Origin: Bacillota bacterium
Lineage (GTDB): Bacteria > Bacillota_I > Bacilli_A > Erysipelotrichales > Erysipelotrichaceae
Assembly (NCBI GenBank): GCA_023387245.1
Contig: JAEWIH010000023.1
Coordinates: 1-6,574 of the forward strand
Reading direction: 5' to 3'
DNA length: 6,574 nt
Below are positions 1-5,060 of this stretch, piece by piece (position 1 is the first letter of the stretch; the number at the start of each line of letters is the position of its first letter). A model generated the notes under the pieces. It was given only the letters and a program-made list of their open reading frames with translations. It was not told the origin of the DNA and ran no database searches. The position numbers and the translations under genes are program-made.

Positions 1-136
1 ATTATGTTCAGAATGTGGATATAAGAATATTGATGTGAAAAACTTAGCATTGAGAGAGTGGACTTGTCCAGAATGTGGTACAAAACACGATAGAGATATA
101 AATGCAAGTAAAAACTTACTAAAATTAGTAATATAA
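1..136 (+). CDS. tnpB: TnpB RNA-guided nuclease of an IS200/IS605-type element, C-terminal end only
   Basis: The reading frame is open from the left edge (first full codon at base 2) to a TAA at 134-136, giving 44 residues of a protein whose body lies outside the window. It shows the C-terminal zinc finger of TnpB: CSEC at visible residues 2-5 and CPEC at 22-25. This is followed by [10 protein letters not shown] (29-38), which contains the last catalytic aspartate of the RuvC-like nuclease (the D of RDxN). TnpB is known to be an RNA-guided DNA endonuclease that helps its transposon persist. Its omega RNA comes from the 3' end of tnpB plus the adjacent right end, which fits the structured sequence that follows here. 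Whether the full gene is intact, and whether a TnpA transposase accompanies it, cannot be seen. It could also belong to an IS607-type element, which carries the same TnpB. Confidence 0.93.
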   Translation, partial: LCSECGYKNIDVKNLALREWTCPECGTKHDRDINASKNLLKLVI

Positions 137-264
137 TTTTGGTATTATCTTGAGGTAGGAACTACCTTGTTGGCTTGGGTAAACTTGTACCGTTGGGTAT
201 ATTGACCAAGAAGCTCCCGCTTCTATAAGTGGTGAGTAGTTCACCTAGTCGTTACTTTGAATAA
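110..264 (+). ncRNA. Presumed TnpB omega RNA (reRNA) scaffold and guide
   Basis: By analogy with characterised TnpB systems, the guide RNA scaffold spans the end of tnpB and the right end, and the guide is the host sequence just past the element. Visible pairing supports a structured RNA: AGGTAG (153-158) with CTACCT (162-167); CTTGG (174-178) with CCAAG (206-210); and a terminal hairpin at 214-236. GGTA (178-181) with TACC (188-191) is an alternative inner stem. The predicted guide begins at about 245 with CTAGTCGTTACTTTGAA, which is the complement of the thiN 3' end. The 5' end of the RNA and the guide length are guesses; the position of the scaffold is better supported. Confidence 0.55.
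214..236 (+). repeat. Imperfect hairpin at the IS right end, with bulged T
   Basis: CTCCCGCTT (214-222) pairs with AAGTGG plus GAG (227-232 and 234-236) around a CTAT loop, leaving T233 unpaired and one G-T wobble (G219/T230). Subterminal imperfect palindromes with an unpaired T in the stem are what IS200/IS605 TnpA transposases recognise (known for IS608). An alternative, mutually exclusive hairpin is GAAGC (210-214) with GCTTC (219-223). The hairpin ends eight bases before the inferred element boundary. Confidence 0.7.
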
Positions 265-859
265 CCATTACATATCCACTATCAACAATAACAGTACCAA
301 ATTCTTGAATTATTTCATTCGATAATCCTAAATTATTGAACTGTAATAAATTGGTTTTTTCTAAATTATATTCAAAACCAATTAAAGTAATTGTACTATC
401 ATATAATGGAAAAAAGCTTATATATTTATAATGACTTTTAGAAATCATGTGAATGCCTGGCGATAAAATATATGCTTTATTATCTTTATCTCTAAAAGTA
501 ATATCAGCAGGCTGATATTTAAGAGTTAGTAATAAATTATTAAAGCTATGATCAATCCGCCTTGATAAACCACCAGTGATAATTAGATGTTTATATCCAA
601 GTTCTAAAGCATATTTAATTGCCAATTCGCAATCACTTTCATCTTTTTGAGCCGGATAAGAAATTATGTCATCAGAAAATTTTTTAATTACTTCTAAATC
701 ATTATAATCAATTGAATCAAAATCACCAATAGCTAATTTCATATGCACATTAGACTTAGATAAAAACAAAGCACCTTTATCTACTCCAATATAATCACAA
801 TCAACACTTAAAATTTCATCGCTCAAATTCAAAGCAATAACACAAATATCTTTATTCAT
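245..859 (-). CDS. thiN: Thiamine pyrophosphokinase
   Basis: This enzyme transfers pyrophosphate from ATP to thiamine, giving thiamine diphosphate in the cytoplasm (EC 2.7.6.2). The 204 residues show the family motifs in order: GVDKGA (25-30), GDFDS (45-49), QKDESDCELA (71-80) and TGGLSRRIDH (95-104). These make up the catalytic domain. A C-terminal thiamine-binding domain follows, with the SNE motif (about 179-181) and a closing GYVMVIQS stretch. Length is normal for the family. The ATG at 857-859 is preferred: AGGA lies 9 bases upstream, and an in-frame TTG at 875-877 has no ribosome binding site and would overlap the upstream gene. The thioesterase stop codon is 5 bases upstream, so the two genes form an operon. 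The GG pair usual before the Arg-x-Asp-His motif reads SR here. The stop codon TAG abuts the inserted IS right end, yet the C-terminus looks complete. Confidence 0.93.
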   Translation of the reverse strand: MNKDICVIALNLSDEILSVDCDYIGVDKGALFLSKSNVHMKLAIGDFDSIDYNDLEVIKKFSDDIISYPAQKDESDCELAIKYALELGYKHLIITGGLSRRIDHSFNNLLLTLKYQPADITFRDKDNKAYILSPGIHMISKSHYKYISFFPLYDSTITLIGFEYNLEKTNLLQFNNLGLSNEIIQEFGTVIVDSGYVMVIQSND

Positions 860-864
860 AAAAA

Positions 865-1248
865 TTATTCCTGACAATATGTTTTAGCTTCAAATCTGAT
901 TCTATTAACTTTAGCACGCTCATGATATCCTTTAGCAATCAGTTTAGAACCCTCAAAAACCTCGACCTCAAATAAAAATATACGATTATCGGTTTGAATT
1001 AATTTTGATTTACAAATAACACTCGCCCCAAGTGGGCTAGCCTTTAAATGTTCTATATTTACTTTAGTACCAACCGTAATATAGCCCGTTTCTAAATAAG
1101 GCATTATCGAATTATGACAAGTGTGTTCAATAAAATTAATTAATGCCGGTGTAGCAAATACTTTGGCAGTACCCGAACCTAAAGATGTAGCCAAATGTTG
1201 CTCATCTACAACCATTTCAGCCTGAATTTGTTTATTTAGTAATTCCAT
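865..1248 (-). CDS. FlK-like hotdog-fold thioesterase
   Basis: This is a small (127-residue) single-domain protein of the thioesterase superfamily that includes fluoroacetyl-CoA thioesterase FlK. Such enzymes hydrolyse acyl-CoA thioesters in the cytoplasm. Family landmarks are VFATPALINFIEH (30-42), GYITVGTKVNIEHL (55-68), and a late GYHERAKV stretch (about 107-114). The FlK catalytic trio Thr42, Glu50 and His76 corresponds with constant spacing to Thr33, Glu41 and His67 here. The substrate cannot be read from sequence: most relatives are uncharacterised, and fluoroacetate resistance should not be assumed. The ATG at 1246-1248 is preferred because GGAGG sits 5 bases before it, whereas the upstream in-frame ATG at 1258-1260 overlaps that GGAGG and has no ribosome binding site of its own. 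It is the first gene of the operon with thiN, and I see no obvious metabolic link to thiamine. Confidence 0.85.
   Translation of the reverse strand: MELLNKQIQAEMVVDEQHLATSLGSGTAKVFATPALINFIEHTCHNSIMPYLETGYITVGTKVNIEHLKASPLGASVICKSKLIQTDNRIFLFEVEVFEGSKLIAKGYHERAKVNRIRFEAKTYCQE
869..872 (-). promoter_or_regulatory. Ribosome binding site of thiN (decides the start)
   Basis: On the minus strand AGGA lies inside the last codons of the upstream thioesterase gene, 9 bases before the ATG at 859. It favours this start over the in-frame TTG at 877 and points to coupled translation of the pair. Confidence 0.7.
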
Positions 1249-1253
1249 ATAAT

Positions 1254-1258
1254 CCTCC
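1254..1258 (-). promoter_or_regulatory. Ribosome binding site of the thioesterase gene (decides the start)
   Basis: On the minus strand GGAGG lies 5 bases before the ATG at 1248. It falls inside the first codons of the longer reading (ATG at 1260), which argues that the longer start is not used. Confidence 0.75.
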
Positions 1259-1269
1259 ATAAATATAGT

Positions 1270-1312
1270 TTAGCATATTTAACTTTTAATTTTATAAATG
1301 ATGATATATAAT
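1270..1312 (+). promoter_or_regulatory. Candidate promoter region of murE
   Basis: Two plus-strand readings are possible. One is TTAGCA (1270-1275), 17 bases, TATAAA (1293-1298). The other is TATAAT (1307-1312) with only a poor -35 (TTTTAA at 1284-1289). Both overlap the divergent minus-strand promoter, so the two transcription units probably compete for or share this 75-base gap. The murE ribosome binding site is weak (AAAG within 1320-1323, no GGAGG). Confidence 0.35.
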
Positions 1313-1318
1313 TATCAA
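1291..1318 (-). promoter_or_regulatory. Candidate sigma-A promoter of the thioesterase-thiN operon
   Basis: On the minus strand TTGATA (complement of 1313-1318) is followed after 16 bases by TATAAA (complement of 1291-1296), each one mismatch from consensus. Transcription would start near 1284, leaving a leader of about 35 bases that contains the GGAGG site. In sequence this AT-rich, chance matches to the -10 are common; the -35 match and spacing are the stronger evidence. Confidence 0.5.
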
Positions 1319-1335
1319 GAAAGTGGTATATAAAA

Positions 1336-2787
1336 ATGAAATTAAAAAAAATATTAGAAATAATTAAAGAATATATTGTTGATATTAAAAATATAGTTGA
1401 TATTGATATAGATTATATTAGCTATGATTCTAGAGAAGTTGTCCCCAACACTTTATTTGTAGTTAAAGGACAACATTTTAAAATAGAATATTTAGAACAA
1501 GCAATTAGTCAAGGTGCCAGTGCCATTATTAGTCAACAATTTTATGATGTTAATATACCCATAATTGTTGTAAATAATATCCGTAATATTTTAGCACCAT
1601 TAGCAAAGCAATTTTATTACTACAATCCAGATAGTTTAAAAATAACTGGAATTACTGGAACTAAAGGTAAATCTTCGACTACTTATTTTTTAAAAAATAT
1701 TATTGATTATAGTATCAATAAAAAAAGCGCTTTTCTTTCTTCTATTAATAGCTATGATGGAACAATAGAATTTGAATCACATTTAACAACCCCTGAACCA
1801 TTTGAATTATTTAAACATTTATATAATGCTAGTAATAATGATTGTCATTATTTAACGATGGAAGTCAGCTCGCAAGCATTAAAAATGAAACGCTGTTCTA
1901 CAATCAATTTTGATATCGGAGTATTTTTAAATATAGATAATGATCATATATCAGAAAACGAACATCCAAACTTTCAAGATTATTTATCTTCTAAATTACT
2001 ACTTATAAGTCAATCTAAAAAATTTGTTTTGAATTTAGATGCTAACTTAAACGGTCATTTAATTAAACATAATCATTTAATTACTTTTTCTCAAATTAAT
2101 CAAAAAGCTAATTATTATATACATGATATTCAAGCTTTAAACGATAAAGTTATTTTTAAACTAAATGACGAAATTTATCAAATCAATATGTTAGGCACAT
2201 TTAATGTCGAAAATGCTGCAGCAGCAATCATTTGTGCTAAAGAATATGGCTTTACATATGAACAAATATATCAAGGAATTTTAAACACATACATTCCAGG
2301 TCGTATGAATTACCATCAAACAAAAGATCAAAAAGTAACTATTATAGTCGATTATGCCCACAATAGTTTAAGTTTTAATGCTTTATTATCTTCTGTTCGC
2401 AACCAATATCACGATTATAATATTTATATTGTATATGGTTGCCCTGGAAATAAAGCTAAAAATCGTCGCAGTGAATTAGCACATATTGTTAATAAATATG
2501 TCGATAAAGCCTTTATTTGTATGGAAGATCCAGGTTATGAAGATCCTAGTGATATTGCTAGTGAAGTAGTAAGTCATTTAGTGATTCCAAGTGAAATTAT
2601 TCATGATCGTCAACAAGCGCTATTAGCAGCAATCAAAAAGCGAAATAGCGATCGTAATACTATAATTTTATTTACAGGTAAAGGTGAAGAAACGCGCCAA
2701 AAGATTTTAGATAAATATGTTGACACTATGTCTGATGAAGAAATAGCAATTAAAGCAATTAATGATTTAGATAACGGTTTAATATAA
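1336..2787 (+). CDS. murE: UDP-N-acetylmuramoyl-tripeptide synthetase (MurE; probably L-lysine-adding)
   Basis: This cytoplasmic ligase adds the third residue to UDP-MurNAc-L-Ala-D-Glu using ATP, in peptidoglycan precursor synthesis. The 483 residues span all three Mur ligase domains. The N-terminal UDP-binding domain has YDSREVVPNTLFVVKG (30-45). The central ATPase domain has the P-loop GTKGKSST (108-115), TTPEP (151-155), EVSSQAL (176-182), DNDHISENEH (201-210), a lysine at 220 in the position normally carbamylated, and GTFNVENAAAA (287-297). The C-terminal domain has GRM (322-324), VDYAHNS (338-344) and GKGEE (448-452). At 397-404 the protein reads EDPGYEDP where DAP-adding MurE enzymes have DNPR. 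The missing arginine argues against meso-DAP, and the overall style recalls lysine-type MurE of lactobacilli, so lysine is inferred. The gene stands alone on its strand, ends 9 bases inside convergent tmcAL, and probably terminates within that gene. Confidence 0.92.
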   Translation: MKLKKILEIIKEYIVDIKNIVDIDIDYISYDSREVVPNTLFVVKGQHFKIEYLEQAISQGASAIISQQFYDVNIPIIVVNNIRNILAPLAKQFYYYNPDSLKITGITGTKGKSSTTYFLKNIIDYSINKKSAFLSSINSYDGTIEFESHLTTPEPFELFKHLYNASNNDCHYLTMEVSSQALKMKRCSTINFDIGVFLNIDNDHISENEHPNFQDYLSSKLLLISQSKKFVLNLDANLNGHLIKHNHLITFSQINQKANYYIHDIQALNDKVIFKLNDEIYQINMLGTFNVENAAAAIICAKEYGFTYEQIYQGILNTYIPGRMNYHQTKDQKVTIIVDYAHNSLSFNALLSSVRNQYHDYNIYIVYGCPGNKAKNRRSELAHIVNKYVDKAFICMEDPGYEDPSDIASEVVSHLVIPSEIIHDRQQALLAAIKKRNSDRNTIILFTGKGEETRQKILDKYVDTMSDEEIAIKAINDLDNGLI

Positions 2788-3849
2788 ATTATATCTGCCT
2801 TGTAATTGATAAAAATCAGCATCTTGACAAATATAGCCTAGTAGCTGATTAATTTTTAATTCAATTTCAAAATAATCTTTTTGATATTGATTAATTTTAG
2901 AAGCTATATATTGATTATTTTCTTTTAAATATCTTCTAGCATTTTCTTTAAATGCTAGAAGATTAATTTTTTTAAGCGGCGATAAATTGTTAACTTCTTT
3001 TTTCGTAATATTAAATAAAATCATTAATAAAGTTCTACGAATACGGCTAGTAGAATAACGTTTAGAAGTACAATTTTTAATAAAAGAATTGTAATCATTA
3101 TTGATTAATATTTCTTTTTTAAACAAATTTTCAATACCTTCTTCTACTAAAAAGATATTAGCTAAATCTTGTTTAGAACTACTTAAAATTTTATATTTTA
3201 AATAAGGAAAAATAATGTCAGGATAATAACTATTTTCCAAATTAATTAAACTATATTTTTGATATGTTTTTTCAGTTCGATGCTTACGAATAGCACTAGC
3301 AGAAACAAAATTTTTAATAGTATCTAAGTCATGATAATTATTTTCTCTTTGAATAATTATAGGTTTAATGTGCGGATATTTTTTTAAAGCACGCAAATAT
3401 GATATAGCTAAAATGTCATTCGCAAATAACTGATTATTATTCCTTAAAACTTTATTATACGAATTACCAGCAGCTAGTCTAGCTTTAATCCATTGTTGGC
3501 CAACATTACTATTAGCTATTTCAAACAATAAATCTATATTAGTATTTTCAGCCCCAAATACTACATAATCGACTTTAGCCAAATTAGCACACTCTACCAT
3601 ACCGTGACTAAAATTTTTAGCTGACTGTAAAGCAAAAACAGAAGGTAATTCGCATATAATATCTACGCCATTATCAATCGCATTTCTAGCTCTTTTAAAT
3701 TTGTTAAACAAAGCAATTTCACCTCTTTGAACTACATGTGGAGACATTATAGCAACAACGATGTCTCCATATTTCTTACTTTGTTCTAAATGATATAAAT
3801 GTCCTGTATGAAAAGGATTATATTCAACAAAAATACCTACTTTTTTCAT
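2779..3849 (-). CDS. tmcAL: tRNA(Met) cytidine acetate ligase (TmcAL)
   Basis: In Bacillus subtilis TmcAL (formerly YlbM) uses ATP and acetate to make N4-acetylcytidine at the wobble position of elongator tRNA(Met), improving AUG decoding. The 356 residues begin with the nucleotidyltransferase fold: VEYNPFHTGHLYHL (8-21, with the HxGH-type His14 and His17), then QRGE (41-44), ELP (67-69), FGAE (98-101), NDILAISYLRAL (144-155), QRENNYHD (167-174) and SASAIR (183-188). The remainder is the tRNA-binding region. It is somewhat shorter than the roughly 380-415 residues usual for the family; the difference is in the C-terminal half, and no motif is lost. The ATG at 3847-3849 matches the family start, yet I find no ribosome binding site or convincing promoter in the 56 bases before it. 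It is divergent from the polysaccharide run and convergent with murE. Confidence 0.92.
   Translation of the reverse strand: MKKVGIFVEYNPFHTGHLYHLEQSKKYGDIVVAIMSPHVVQRGEIALFNKFKRARNAIDNGVDIICELPSVFALQSAKNFSHGMVECANLAKVDYVVFGAENTNIDLLFEIANSNVGQQWIKARLAAGNSYNKVLRNNNQLFANDILAISYLRALKKYPHIKPIIIQRENNYHDLDTIKNFVSASAIRKHRTEKTYQKYSLINLENSYYPDIIFPYLKYKILSSSKQDLANIFLVEEGIENLFKKEILINNDYNSFIKNCTSKRYSTSRIRRTLLMILFNITKKEVNNLSPLKKINLLAFKENARRYLKENNQYIASKINQYQKDYFEIELKINQLLGYICQDADFYQLQGRYNLY
2931..2973 (+). terminator. Probable intrinsic terminator of murE, inside the tmcAL gene
   Basis: A perfect 14-bp inverted repeat, ATCTTCTAGCATTT (2931-2944) with its complement at 2950-2963, flanks a 5-base loop. It is followed on the plus strand by TAATTTTTTT (2964-2973). 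A stem plus downstream T-run only in this direction fits an intrinsic terminator for plus-strand transcription, 144 bases past the murE stop. No other candidate terminator is visible for murE. The stem has only four G-C pairs, which is weak but in keeping with this genome. On the opposite strand the same bases encode tmcAL residues in the stretch NLLAFKENARRY. Confidence 0.65.
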
Positions 3850-3870
3850 AATTATAATATTAACACTAAA

Positions 3871-3899
3871 TTGACCATTTATTCAAAAATAACTATAAT
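3871..3899 (+). promoter_or_regulatory. Near-consensus sigma-A promoter of the polysaccharide run
   Basis: TTGACC (3871-3876), exactly 17 bases, TATAAT (3894-3899) gives 11 of 12 consensus positions. The expected transcript start is about 3906, the A of the tagF-like ATG, so the mRNA may have no leader. I see no inverted repeats in the gap that would suggest an operator. Confidence 0.7.
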
Positions 3900-3905
3900 A
3901 ATTTT

Positions 3906-5060
3906 ATGAAAAAATTTATTGAATATACTCTAAAACATAATCGCTGGTTATTAGTGATTTATCGAATAATCGGTTCGCTGTTTTTTAAGTGTTTAGGATT
4001 ATTTTTTAGAATAGAAGATGATATTGTTTTATTTAGAAGCAACTCTAATCAATATAACGATTCTCCCAAAGCGATTTTAGAATATTTACTATCACATTCT
4101 AATAAATATTCATATCGATATTATTATGCTAGTAATCAAAACATCAATCATCCTTTAGTAATTACGATTAAACCCGATAGTTTAAAATATTTTATCATTG
4201 CTTTAAAAGCTAAATACTGGATATGTAGTGTCAATATTGAAAGAGGATTATCTTTTAAGAAAAGAAAAACAATTTTTTTAAATACTTGGCATGGTGTAGC
4301 CATTAATAAAATGGGGAATGATGTTAATAATCGAGTTGATTTTAATTGGACAAATGTTGACTATGTAACAATTTCCAATGATGCTGAAATTAATATTTAT
4401 AAACAAGCATTTAATTGTTTAGAAAGCAGTTTTTTAAAATGTGGTTTACCTAGAAATGATGAACTATATTCGATTAGTCAAACAAAAATTTTAGAAACTA
4501 AACAATTAATGAAATTACCACTAAATAAAAAAATCATATTATATGCGCCTACATGGAGAGATAGTCAAAATCATGGCCATGATTATACTATTAAGCCACC
4601 AATTGATTGGAATCATTGGTACAATCTTTTAGGAAATGATTATATTATATTATTGCGTTGTCATCCAAATACTACTAAATTATTAGGAGTAGAATTTAAT
4701 GATTTTATTTATGATGGAACTAAATTTAGTGCTAATCAAAATTTAGTAGTCTCTGATATATTAATTAGTGATTATTCAAGTATTTTTTATGATTTTGCTA
4801 TATTAGAACGTCCAATGTTTTGTTTTGGTTATGATTATGAACAATATGTTAAAAGCCGTGGTTTTTATTACGATTTGGAACAAAATTTTTATTGTGGTAT
4901 TATTAAAGAAGAAAAAGCGCTTTTAAATCATATTTTATATTTGGACTATGAACGAGCAATTAAACATACTAAGTCTTTAAAGTCTAAACATATTCAATAT
5001 GGTGGAAATGCTTGCTTAGTTTGTATTAATAGTTTATTTGGAGCTAAAAATGAAAATTGA
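3906..5060 (+). CDS. CDP-glycerol glycerophosphotransferase family protein (TagB/TagF-like)
   Basis: Family members transfer glycerol phosphate (some ribitol phosphate) from the CDP-activated form to a lipid-linked acceptor at the cytoplasmic face of the membrane, building or decorating teichoic acids and phosphate-containing polysaccharides. The 384 residues carry the signature blocks in order: NTWHG (126-130), CGLPRND (179-185), LYAPTWR (212-218), LRCHPN (250-255) and SDILISDYSSIFYDF (283-297). The histidines of the first and fourth blocks are essential in TagF. Residues 14-35 are hydrophobic with basic residues around them, which suits membrane association. No ribosome binding site precedes the ATG, and no better start lies downstream. 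The gene overlaps the next by 11 bases. It is shorter than the large polymerising TagF of Staphylococcus, so a single transfer (primase or side-group) role in a capsule-type polymer is as likely as teichoic acid polymerisation. The exact acceptor is unknown. Confidence 0.85.
   Translation: MKKFIEYTLKHNRWLLVIYRIIGSLFFKCLGLFFRIEDDIVLFRSNSNQYNDSPKAILEYLLSHSNKYSYRYYYASNQNINHPLVITIKPDSLKYFIIALKAKYWICSVNIERGLSFKKRKTIFLNTWHGVAINKMGNDVNNRVDFNWTNVDYVTISNDAEINIYKQAFNCLESSFLKCGLPRNDELYSISQTKILETKQLMKLPLNKKIILYAPTWRDSQNHGHDYTIKPPIDWNHWYNLLGNDYIILLRCHPNTTKLLGVEFNDFIYDGTKFSANQNLVVSDILISDYSSIFYDFAILERPMFCFGYDYEQYVKSRGFYYDLEQNFYCGIIKEEKALLNHILYLDYERAIKHTKSLKSKHIQYGGNACLVCINSLFGAKNEN
5040..5043 (+). promoter_or_regulatory. 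Ribosome binding site of the Stealth gene (decides the start)
   Basis: GGAG lies 6 bases before the ATG at 5050, inside the end of the preceding gene. It supports ATG 5050 over an in-frame TTG at 5038, and implies translational coupling. Confidence 0.7.

Larger units (their letters stand above)
1..244 (+). mobile_element. Right end of an IS200/IS605-type insertion element
   Basis: The tnpB 3' end is followed by about 108 bases of non-coding sequence ending in a subterminal hairpin and TAGTTCAC (237-244), a layout typical of the right ends of this superfamily. The element appears to end at or within TTCAC (240-244), because the thiN stop codon occupies 245-247 on the opposite strand. There are no terminal inverted repeats or target duplications to look for, since IS200/IS605 elements transpose as single strands and make none. 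The exact cleavage base is inferred. The left end and TAM lie outside the window. Confidence 0.8.

Noticed and set aside
860..877. Longer thiN from the TTG at 877
   Set aside because: There is no ribosome binding site before it, it would overlap the upstream gene, and AGGA is well placed for the ATG at 859.
1249..1260. Longer thioesterase from the ATG at 1260
   Set aside because: Its first codons contain the GGAGG that serves the ATG at 1248, and nothing precedes it.
2720..2725. Consensus -35 TTGACA near the end of murE
   Set aside because: No acceptable -10 lies 16-18 bases downstream, and no plus-strand gene follows.
2610..2822. 70-codon minus-strand open frame across the end of murE
   Set aside because: It is a shadow of murE and tmcAL in another frame, with no ribosome binding site and no recognisable motif.
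4569..4584. Sixteen-base palindrome AATCATGGCCATGATT
   Set aside because: It lies deep in coding sequence (the Asn-His-Gly-His-Asp region), has no loop, and has no partner site; it is probably chance codon choice.
5038..5049. Longer Stealth protein from the TTG at 5038
   Set aside because: The GGAG overlaps this start and serves ATG 5050; conserved region 1 begins right after the ATG.
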